From NCBI GenBank assembly GCA_016758965.1, contig JAEPRB010000543.1:1-14218 (forward strand): a stretch of DNA of 14,218 bases, written 5' to 3'. Under the pieces are notes generated by a model. It made no database searches and had not been told where the DNA came from. It was given only the letters and a program-made list of their open reading frames with translations. The position numbers were made by a program, and so were the translations under genes. Shown piece by piece: positions 8,677 through 14,218 of the stretch (positions within the stretch are counted from its first letter, which is position 1; each line of letters begins with the position of its first letter). Source of the DNA: Circinella minor (lineage: Eukaryota; Mucoromycota; Mucoromycetes; Mucorales; Lichtheimiaceae).

Positions 8677-8934
8677 CTTTCTCCCGATTCATACATGTTA
8701 GTTAATTTTAGCGGTATGTTATGCTTACACACACATCGAACAATACCAGGTTCATGAACACGATGTTTTTTTAAGTACTTGCAAACTAAGGTTTGCAGGA
8801 TCGAAATTACTCCAAAAAATTCTTGGCATTTGTCTGCTTCAAAAAATATGTTGCATGTCACCTTTTTCACATCTTGGTCATTTATTTTGAGTCGACATAG
8901 CTGATGATTTTCATCAATAGCGACTGTTGTAACC
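8677..8934 (-). CDS. KDZ exon with first conserved Asp
   Basis: The frame is open without lesions and reads VTTVAIDENHQLCRLKINDQ and DVKKVTCNIFFEADKCQEFF. Further on come LQTLVCKYLKKH and IVRCVCKHNIPLKLTN, with several Cys. The beta-strand plus Asp (VAIDENHQLCR) matches the N-terminal catalytic-Asp region of KDZ transposases. The right boundary is taken from an acceptor-like TTTATGTAAG (ending at 8935). Confidence 0.72.
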
Positions 8935-9022
8935 CTTACATAAACAACTTTTCATATTTTCTATTTTTATACACGAATATTATGAATACTTATTCATATA
9001 AGAATATTCTCATTTCTATTAC

Positions 9023-9071
9023 CTTTATCACGAATCAACCGATTGTACAACAACTTAATATAAATATCTCC
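9023..9071 (-). CDS. Possible upstream KDZ exon next to the LTR
   Basis: A short frame reading IYIKLLYNRLIRDK lies between an acceptor-like ATTGAG and a donor GTAATA (9022). An 88-nt intron would lead to the 8934 exon. The joined phase is off by one base, so either another indel is present or the call is wrong. It ends about 25 bp from the inferred LTR start. Confidence 0.3.
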
Positions 9072-9146
9072 TCAATTAATTAATTAAACAATCACATGTA
9101 ATAGCTGCACGATATTAGACAGTTGCTGCGGAACAATTGTAAAAAA

Positions 9147-9154
9147 TATATAAA
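9147..9154 (+). promoter_or_regulatory. Candidate TATA box in LTR
   Basis: TATATAAA lies about 50 bp inside the inferred LTR start and is followed by a short C-run. AT-rich context makes false matches common. Confidence 0.3.
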
Positions 9155-9399
9155 CCCCAACTTTTTAAACCAAATAAAAATCATCAATCAAAAGATAAAT
9201 AGATCTTTTATTTTAAGATTATTTTCTATTGATTACTCAACATTGGGTTGTTTTATTTATTTTATTATCTAAGAGATTATCTTAAAATTATTATCTGACT
9301 TATTTTATCTATATATATTTATTTGTTGACTACATATTAAACGTAGTATTTGAATTTAATATGATAACAACTGAAATCACATTATAAAGACTTAGTACA

Positions 9400-9420
9400 T
9401 ACAGAGATAATATCTCTGTA
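9400..9420. repeat. Perfect 9-bp-arm palindrome in LTR
   Basis: TACAGAGAT / AAT / ATCTCTGTA. The hairpin is perfect with a 3-nt loop. It could be a protein-binding dyad or an RNA hairpin in the LTR transcript. Confidence 0.85.
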
Positions 9421-9488
9421 CTAGATTTGATTATATAAAAATCAGTATCGCTTAACATATATTATCTCAAAAGAGCTTGAGTTATCTT

Positions 9489-9494
9489 AATAAA
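9489..9494 (+). promoter_or_regulatory. Candidate poly(A) signal in LTR
   Basis: AATAAA about 30 bp before the inferred LTR end. It would act in the 3' LTR copy to end the transcript. Such hexamers are frequent in AT-rich DNA. Confidence 0.3.
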
Positions 9495-9524
9495 CAATTA
9501 CGTTGCAATACAAGATAATATTAC

Positions 9525-9535
9525 TGGTGCCCACT
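9525..9535 (+). other. Primer binding site
   Basis: TGGTGCCCACT directly follows the LTR end. It begins with TGG, the complement of the universal tRNA 3' CCA, and is the only TGG between the LTR interior and gag. The cognate tRNA would end AGTGGGCACCA; I cannot assign its identity. Confidence 0.6.
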
Positions 9536-9802
9536 ATAAAAATACATAAGCATATGTTGTTGTAGCTGAATAAATATATCTACTTGCAAATTTAATATAA
9601 AAACATTCACACCGGCTACACACGAATTCAGTGCTCACACTACAGGGGTTGTATAGTTATCCTCTCACATACAGTCAAGACGAATCATATAACCAAAAAA
9701 ACAATTATATACTACCAAGACAAATTATCATTTACAAAGGAAACGTAAATTAACAAGAAAAATAATAAATTACCAAGACAATTAAAAAAATATTAAGACA
9801 AA
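9536..9802 (+). other. Retroelement leader (5' UTR) with short repeats
   Basis: An A-rich, G-poor untranslated leader lies between the primer site and the gag ATG. TACCAAGACAA occurs at 9713 and 9771, with related AAGACAA just before the ATG and CAAGACGAAT at about 9675. It holds no long open frame. Confidence 0.6.
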
Positions 9803-11336
9803 ATGAAAAACTATTTATCTGGCGTAAACAACAATAGACATCAAGTGCATAACAAACTAACTGTGTTGGATGACCGCACTAGATTTGCTCTACTACTATC
9901 AGAGTTAACCTTCAGAGGTTATGAACATGAAAATTTTCGCATGTTCAGAAGAGAGTTCACTTCTTACGTTTTAATTACTGGTGCGCAAACAGAATCACGA
10001 CGATTAGAAATATTACAAGGTGTATTACAAGAACCTGCATTGACTTATTATGTCACCGAAATTTTACCATACTTACAAGAACTACGCGATAAAGAAAACA
10101 CCCCACCAACCGTATCTGCAGCAATGGACTCATTAGAAACAAATTATGTTACCGAATATAATCTTCAACGATATAGAGAACGATTCAATAACATAACACA
10201 AAGATACAATAAAAGCCCACGTTCGAATCTTGGAAGATTAAGACAAGCTACACATGAAGCTGATATTAAAGACGAAGAGCATGTTGAATCCCGATGTAAG
10301 ACTGGATTATTAACAGAAATTCGAAAATATTGCATGCGTATGTGTGTCATGTCATATAAAGATGTATTACGGAAAGCTGAAGAATATTGTAATGTTGAAT
10401 TAAAAGACAAAGCATTAAAAAATTCAATGATTAGATGCAAGAAATATACACCGTTAAATGCTATGGAGAATATGGGAAACCAAAAATACCCTGATGACGG
10501 TCGTTATGTCAAACAAACTTTTGAAGATTTATTACAACAGGGATTATTATTTACTGACGCTATTCGAACTATGGGGTATCAAACAAGATCCACAAATTAT
10601 CAAAACAATAATTATAATCGACAAAAGGAACTACCCACCAAGAAACAATTACCGTCAACCACAACAGCAAAATCACCAGCCAAGTTATAACAATGGAAAT
10701 CGACAGAGATACAATAATTATCAGAATCGACCAGAAATTCAGCGAAATCAAAATAATCAGTATAATCAAGGATGACCATCATATAATAATAGCAACGATA
10801 ATTATCAACAAAGTCGACAATAACAACAAACAGAAAATCGACAACCTTTTCAGCAAAATAATAATGATGCTCCTTCATCACACAACCAAAATCATTATCA
10901 GAAAAGTGCCAGTACAATTCCACCATTAAAAGGAGTTCAAGTATTAAGAAAAGACAACAAGAATTACGACAATTTTGCATATTTGGAAGATGGGCCTGAT
11001 GAATATTACTATCACAACAATTATAACGATGACGAACATTACAGCGACGACCCTTATTGGAATGATGATTATTATCGAGATGATAAAGAAACTCAATCGG
11101 GAAAAAACTACAAGGGAGAGCTGTAAGAAGCGGTCAGCTCGAAGCCCTTAATACAGTACAAAAATCCGTTTATCATGATCTATATTATAATGAAGACGAA
11201 GATGATTATTATTATACGTACAGAGAATCATTATTCAACATATAAAAACAACATAAAGAAACAACCTACACAACCTACACAACATGAATTATACATGACG
11301 GAAAAAAGACCACGAGAAGAAGACAATCAACAATAA
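9803..11336 (+). pseudogene. gag: gag of Ty3/Gypsy element (frameshifted)
   Basis: The first 295 codons (9803-10690) are intact. The start ATG has A at -3 and follows the leader. Residues about 20-200 form a helical capsid-like region (FRGYEHENFRMFRREFTSYV, then LQRYRERFNNI, CRMxxM and KAEEYCNVELKDKA). After about residue 270 the true reading continues in the next frame as an Asn/Gln/Arg/Tyr-rich tail (NNYRQPQQQNHQPSYNN), interrupted by TGA 10773 and TAA 10821. An acidic Tyr/Asp segment follows (YLEDGPDEYYYHNNYNDDEH). Another shift near the A6 run at 11102 leads to AVRSGQLEALNTVQKSVYHD and EDEDDYYYTYRESLF, and one near 11240 to a Lys/Gln/Glu-rich stretch ending TAA 11334. I see no CCHC zinc knuckle. 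The product would form the virus-like-particle shell and bind genomic RNA. Confidence 0.75.
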
Positions 11337-11382
11337 CGTCGAATAATGTCTTTACGCTCTGGAACTGCAGTCAATAAAACAG

Positions 11383-11841
11383 TTGCAAGCAATACACAAG
11401 GATCCAATAAAAGAAAGCAACGAAGGTTCAATTCGACAATCATCAGTATCTATTCAACAAAACGCAAAACAACAACGAGTTCCACAAGTTATTCCAGCAA
11501 TACAATCACCTCCAATAGAAGAGCAACCAAGAAGTAAAACACCAGTTGATCATTATTCAACACCATCATCTATACAAACAATAATGTTAAAACAACCATC
11601 AAGTAGTAGTTTGAGAAAAGAAAATAATTCAGATCAACGTAACAAAGGAAAAGGACCAGCTGACCAACGACCAAGACCATTAAAGTGTAAATCAAGAATA
11701 AAACCAGAGATCGAGTATAATATAGTGCAGGATATTGCAAATATTACCGCTCAAATCAAAATACGTACAAGATCTCATCAAGCTCAGTCCAAAATTACGA
11801 AGAGAATTACACGTATTTACATCAACACGAAGAAAGATTGA
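11383..11841 (+). CDS. Low-complexity spacer between gag and protease
   Basis: The open frame is rich in Gln, Ser, Pro, Lys and Arg (IRQSSVSIQQNAKQQRVPQV, KGKGPADQRPRPLKCKSR). The first ~120 codons appear to be the real coding sense. After about 11750 the neighbouring frame takes over with SPKLRRELHVFTSTRRK. No domain is recognised; it is likely a disordered basic spacer. Confidence 0.5.
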   Translation: MQAIHKDPIKESNEGSIRQSSVSIQQNAKQQRVPQVIPAIQSPPIEEQPRSKTPVDHYSTPSSIQTIMLKQPSSSSLRKENNSDQRNKGKGPADQRPRPLKCKSRIKPEIEYNIVQDIANITAQIKIRTRSHQAQSKITKRITRIYINTKKD

Positions 11842-12175
11842 ACCATCTTTAAATATAAAAGACATCGACAATAAACTAGACTCAACAGCAGCATATTCGA
11901 CTGTACATATACAAGAAAAACCAGTGACTTACCTTTATGATACTGGAGCCGCAAAAAGTTGTATATCAAGAACCTTAATGGATGACTTAGAAATGGAAAT
12001 ACAAAAATCATCATCAACCCGATTTACATTAGGAAATGGCGCAATACAAGCATCACAAGGAATTATCAAAGATGTAGAAATCCAAATTGGAAATTTTGTT
12101 AAAATCCCTATTACCTTAGACAGTCCAGTACATTTAATTATTGGAAATAACTGGATGCACAAAACAAAGCCATAA
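11735..12175 (+). CDS. Retropepsin-like aspartic protease domain
   Basis: The frame contains the active-site motif YLYDTGAAKSCIS (Asp codon 11939-11941), then RFTLGNGAIQASQG, VEIQIGNFVKIPITL and HLIIGNNWM. This is the standard order of a Ty3-type retropepsin: DTGA, flap region, ILG-x-x-W. After NNWM a one-base shift moves the sense to AQNKAIIGFGTSTITLKYNN in frame with 12157. The protease would process Gag-Pol. Fold completeness is compatible with activity, but the gene is interrupted. Confidence 0.8.
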   Translation: MQILPLKSKYVQDLIKLSPKLRRELHVFTSTRRKIEPSLNIKDIDNKLDSTAAYSTVHIQEKPVTYLYDTGAAKSCISRTLMDDLEMEIQKSSSTRFTLGNGAIQASQGIIKDVEIQIGNFVKIPITLDSPVHLIIGNNWMHKTKP

Positions 12176-12267
12176 TAGGCTTTGGAACCTCCACTATCAC
12201 ATTAAAATACAATAACCAAATAACATGTGTACGTATCATTCCAGCACTAAAGTCTGTCACCATATAA
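12157..12267 (+). CDS. Protease C-terminal continuation in a shifted frame
   Basis: Reads AIIGFGTSTITLKYNNQITC followed by VRIIPALKSVTI and a TAA. The beta-hairpin pattern after the NNWM motif is typical of the end of Ty3 proteases. It has no ATG because it continues the previous frame. Confidence 0.6.
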   Translation, partial: AQNKAIIGFGTSTITLKYNNQITCVRIIPALKSVTI

Positions 12268-12709
12268 AATACCAAATCAACAAATAGAAGGAATTAAAAC
12301 TACAAGGCAAATAAAAATCGATTCCTCAGATGCAAATGGAGATACTGAAGAAACAGACGAAAAAACAACCGATGATACCAAAGATTATACATCATTTGAA
12401 AGTGATTACACAGATTCTACATCCGAAGAAGATGTTATTAATGAAAATCAAGACCCAATTGAATTTTATTTAAAAAATAATCGAGTAAAATATCCACTAC
12501 AACTAGAAGAATGGATCGCACCAAATGGAACAACATGTTATCAGGTTTATACTGGAGAATCACTGCCTTTGACTGGAAACGAAACAACTTACCTTACAGG
12601 CGAATTATCATGTACAAATTCCCAAGAATTACATTTTTACCCATATCCAGCATTGTATCAACCATACGACTATCAAGAAACTTCATCAATATTACCAGGA
12701 CAAATATGA
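12260..12709 (+). CDS. Acidic and beta-rich linker between protease and RT, part 1
   Basis: This 149-codon open frame without ATG links in sense to its neighbours. An acidic Ser/Thr/Asp/Glu segment (DSSDANGDTEETDEKTTDDT) is followed by a beta-rich segment (CYQVYTGESLPLTG, TYLTGELSCTN, ELHFYPYPALYQPYDYQ). It ends at TGA 12707, beyond which VGINIGNSCPDPVELPYNTY continues in the same frame. No catalytic motif is seen. Confidence 0.6.
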   Translation, partial: PYKIPNQQIEGIKTTRQIKIDSSDANGDTEETDEKTTDDTKDYTSFESDYTDSTSEEDVINENQDPIEFYLKNNRVKYPLQLEEWIAPNGTTCYQVYTGESLPLTGNETTYLTGELSCTNSQELHFYPYPALYQPYDYQETSSILPGQI

Positions 12710-12770
12710 GTTGGAATAAATATCGGTAATTCTTGTCCCGATCCAGTCGAACTACCATATAATACATATC

Positions 12771-13841
12771 TTGGAGACTATATGGATATTTACCATACTA
12801 GAACTGGGAGAACAAGAAAAAGAATTAGACGATGATGAAATTGCAGAAATATACGGATACAATTATGATCCATATAGATATACACAATTACGACGACAAG
12901 AAGCTACAAGCGATCAAGACTTATTCATGCTACACGAAGGAATACCAGTACAACAATCCTTGATTATATTACCACGACCAGGAGCCAAAGTTTTGGAAAT
13001 TTGGACTAAAGAAGATTTAATAATTCCGAATAATCGATCAATATATTACCATGGAAAACTTCCATCTCCAAACGAAAAACCTCTTTGTTTTGAACCCAAA
13101 AAACAACCAGGACAATACACCCATAATTATTATTGTAATACAATACCTGCAGGATCAACAATGTTTACCATATCAATCCAAAATATCGTAGACCATCAAG
13201 TAATCATCAGTACAGCAAGTTTTGTCGGAACGCTACATGAAGTACAAGATACAGACGAAAATAAATCAACCACCGCGTATAATATTTCAGAAAATGATCA
13301 AAATGAATTCCAAAATGACGATACACCAATAACACCATTAACGAAAGAGCAGAAAAATAAATTGGATATTGCAGACTTACCAGGAGACCAAGATCACAAA
13401 ATTCGAAACGCATTTTTTAGATTGATCCAAAAATATCAATCCTGCATAGACTGGAACAATACAAGTTTATCATGCACCAACGTATTACAGGCATCCATTG
13501 ATACAGGAGACGCACAACCGATCAGAACAAGACCTCACAAAATGTCACCAGAAGAAGATGAAGCATTAAAAAAGAAATTAAAACGATTATGCAGATTAGG
13601 TGTCATAGAACCATCCAAATCACCATGGTCAAGCCCAATTATTCTATTAAAAAAGAAAGGAAATACAGGAGAATATAAATTATTATCAGATTTACGACGA
13701 TTAAATACTATCGCAAAGAGTTATAATTATCCTTTACCCAATGTAGAAGAATTATTATCATCTATAACTGAAGGAAGTGTATTTTCATGTCTTGATTTGA
13801 GACAATCCTTTTTTCAAGTACCTTTAGAACCATCCAGCTGA
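12771..13841 (+). CDS. Linker part 2 and N-terminal half of reverse transcriptase
   Basis: The longest intact frame of the window (356 codons). Residues 15-150 form a second beta-rich segment (SLIILPRPGAKVLEIWTKED, STMFTISIQNIVDHQVIIST); 160-200 are acidic. RT begins at about residue 245 (IRTRPHKMSPEEDEALKKKL). The family blocks VIEPSKSPWSSPIILLKKK, YKLLSDLRRLN and FSCLDLRQSFFQVPLE follow; the last holds the first catalytic Asp (13794-13796). A TGA at 13839 sits where a sense codon before DKTTF is expected. RT copies element RNA into cDNA inside particles. Confidence 0.85.
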   Translation: METIWIFTILELGEQEKELDDDEIAEIYGYNYDPYRYTQLRRQEATSDQDLFMLHEGIPVQQSLIILPRPGAKVLEIWTKEDLIIPNNRSIYYHGKLPSPNEKPLCFEPKKQPGQYTHNYYCNTIPAGSTMFTISIQNIVDHQVIISTASFVGTLHEVQDTDENKSTTAYNISENDQNEFQNDDTPITPLTKEQKNKLDIADLPGDQDHKIRNAFFRLIQKYQSCIDWNNTSLSCTNVLQASIDTGDAQPIRTRPHKMSPEEDEALKKKLKRLCRLGVIEPSKSPWSSPIILLKKKGNTGEYKLLSDLRRLNTIAKSYNYPLPNVEELLSSITEGSVFSCLDLRQSFFQVPLEPSS

Positions 13842-14218
13842 GACAAGACCACATTCACCACCAAATATGAAAATTACTATTACACGAGATTGCCTATGGG
13901 ATACAAGAACTCACCACATATTATGGCTGAAGTTGGAGCAATAGTATTCGATCATTAATAGGATCATGCGTAAGATTGTATATCGATGATGTATGTTGCT
14001 ATAGTAAAAATATACAAGAACATTTATCAGATTTAGAACAAGTTTTCGAATGTTTGAAAATTGCCAATTTAAAAGTGAACATTGAAAAATGTTCATGGTT
14101 CAAAACAAAAATAAAATACCTTGGGCATTGTATTACACCATCCGGTATACACATCAACTACCCAAAAACAACTACAAAGTTTTCTCGGTTGCTGTAACTA
14201 TTTCAGAAAATTTATAAA
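13842..14218 (+). pseudogene. C-terminal half of reverse transcriptase, frameshifted, cut by window end
   Basis: After the TGA the same frame reads DKTTFTTKYENYYYTRLPMG and YKNSPHIMAEVGAIV, the standard KT-F and P-G-xKN-P blocks. A one-base shift near 13938 moves to IRSLIGSCVRLYIDDVCCYS, containing the YIDD catalytic pair (13979-13990), then VNIEKCSWFKTKIKYLGH and ITPSGIHI. A further shift near 14170 gives FLGCCNYFRKFI (14181-14216), the conserved RT-to-RNase H joint. All motifs are in order. Confidence 0.85.

Larger units (their letters stand above)
5440..8934 (-). pseudogene. KDZ (Kyakuja-Dileera-Zisupton) transposase gene, decayed, multi-exon
   Basis: The minus strand encodes the core of a KDZ-superfamily cut-and-paste DNA transposase. 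Family landmarks appear in the expected order: VAIDENHQLCR (Asp codon 8913-8915), YKYPL followed by CLYDIGC (Asp codon 8481-8483), GVFHAYGHLMECQ (about 7220-7255), GLVDGEG-MERSWS (7042-7180), RMSRQMSAERR (about 7000), and a helical C-terminal part ending in an acidic tail. The two Asp residues and a Glu in DGEG or MER could form a D-D-E active site; that is inference from the family. Seven exons are listed separately. Four introns (8554-8676, 7059-7159, 6460-6592, 6172-6220) join in phase with GT-AG ends; the 5832-5925 intron also joins in frame. Lesions are frameshifts near 7190, 6915, 6832 and 6125 and at least two in the last exon, plus an in-frame TAG at 5941-5943. The N-terminal part is missing or lies beyond the LTR element on the right. 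Confidence 0.85.
9097..9524 (+). repeat. 5' LTR (inferred boundaries)
   Basis: The right end is set by the adjoining primer binding site. The left end is chosen at TGTAATA because its GTAATA is the perfect inverted complement of the terminal TATTAC (9519-9524), as expected of LTR termini. The final A of a canonical CA end is missing. TATATAAA at 9147-9154 and AATAAA at 9489-9494 are candidate promoter and polyadenylation signals. The length would be about 428 bp. An alternative start at 8925 or 8928 (TGTTGTAACC) would cut into the KDZ exon. The 3' LTR is not available for comparison. Confidence 0.55.
9097..14218 (+). mobile_element. Ty3/Gypsy LTR retrotransposon, 5' portion, truncated by window edge
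   Basis: Order: LTR (about 9097-9524), primer binding site (9525), leader, gag (9803), aspartic protease (DTGA, 11939), linker and reverse transcriptase (YIDD, 13979), ending at the FLGxxNYFRKFI junction (14181-14216) that precedes RNase H in Metaviridae-type elements. RT sequence features place it in Ty3/Gypsy rather than Copia. RNase H, integrase and the 3' LTR are outside the window. The coding region carries at least ten frameshifts or stops, so this copy as read cannot encode Gag-Pol. Confidence 0.9.
11346..14218 (+). pseudogene. pol: pol of Ty3/Gypsy element (protease, linker, RT), heavily frameshifted
   Basis: The coding sense passes through all three frames. 11346-11382 (MSLRSGTAVN) leads into a Gln/Pro/Ser-rich spacer (11383-11745), then protease (11735-12175). 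The linker spans three frames (12157-12267, 12260-12835, 12771-13500) and RT begins about 13510. In-frame TGA codons at 12707 and 13839 interrupt otherwise continuous similarity. Frame changes fall near 11380, 11750, 12160, 12262, 12800, 13938 and 14170. Programmed frameshifting cannot account for so many, so this is a decayed or badly sequenced copy. Whether gag and pol were one ORF originally is unclear; a TAA at 11334 separates them here. Confidence 0.8.

Noticed and set aside
8925..8934. TGTTGTAACC as the left end of the LTR
   Set aside because: It would place the codons of VTT, which read naturally into the KDZ VAIDENH motif, inside the LTR. An acceptor-like TTTATGTAAG precedes them. The 9097 start has better inverted termini.
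10612..10980. 122-codon minus-strand ORF and a neighbouring one at 10569-10769
   Set aside because: These are antisense shadows of the Asn/Gln-rich gag tail, giving only Val/Leu/Tyr-rich strings.
10773..13841. Alternative genetic code in which TGA or TAA is sense
   Set aside because: Long frames end normally at TAA, TAG and TGA, and the stops occur together with frameshifts, which a code change would not explain.
9803..14218. Programmed ribosomal frameshifting between gag and pol
   Set aside because: At least seven frame changes in both directions occur, several inside conserved domains; one programmed site could not account for them.
1..14218. tRNA, rRNA or CRISPR-like arrays
   Set aside because: No cloverleaf with conserved arms, rRNA-like block or regularly spaced direct repeats was noticed on either strand by eye; a tRNAscan or Infernal run would be decisive.

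Overview
The window is strongly AT-rich eukaryotic DNA dominated by transposable elements and their remains. GT-AG introns of about 50-130 nt, long homopolymers, microsatellites, a Ty3/Gypsy LTR retrotransposon and a KDZ-type DNA transposase together suggest a fungus, perhaps an early-diverging AT-rich lineage. This is inference; no host housekeeping gene was recognised that would fix the taxonomy.

Layout: (1) 1-5400 is mostly AT-rich DNA with TA and AC microsatellites and several short, low-confidence coding-looking segments. The best is a minus-strand open frame at 3665-3997. Positions 3283-3301 and 5174-5192 form an 18/19-bp inverted repeat that could be the termini of an unrecognised DNA element of about 1.9 kb. 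(2) 5440-8934 (possibly to 9071) on the minus strand is a multi-exon, decayed KDZ (Kyakuja-Dileera-Zisupton) transposase gene. Seven exons can be placed by splice sites and family motifs. These include three acidic motifs that could form a D-D-E active site, the FHAYGH block and the DGEG-MERSW block. (3) A 454-bp TA-flanked MITE with 28-bp terminal inverted repeats (7303-7756) sits at a KDZ 3' splice site, inside an intron that is far longer than its siblings. (4) From about 9097 to the right edge lies the 5' portion of a Ty3/Gypsy element: LTR, primer binding site, A-rich leader, gag, protease, an unusually long linker and reverse transcriptase. The window ends at the RT/RNase H junction. Integrase and the 3' LTR lie outside.

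The KDZ gene and the retroelement are both broken by many one-base frameshifts and some in-frame stops. Several frameshifts fall in A-runs, so either old decay or uncorrected long-read indels could explain them. The LTR element inserted upstream of, or within, the 5' part of the KDZ gene, giving a nest of three transposon classes. No intact host gene, RNA gene or CRISPR array is visible.
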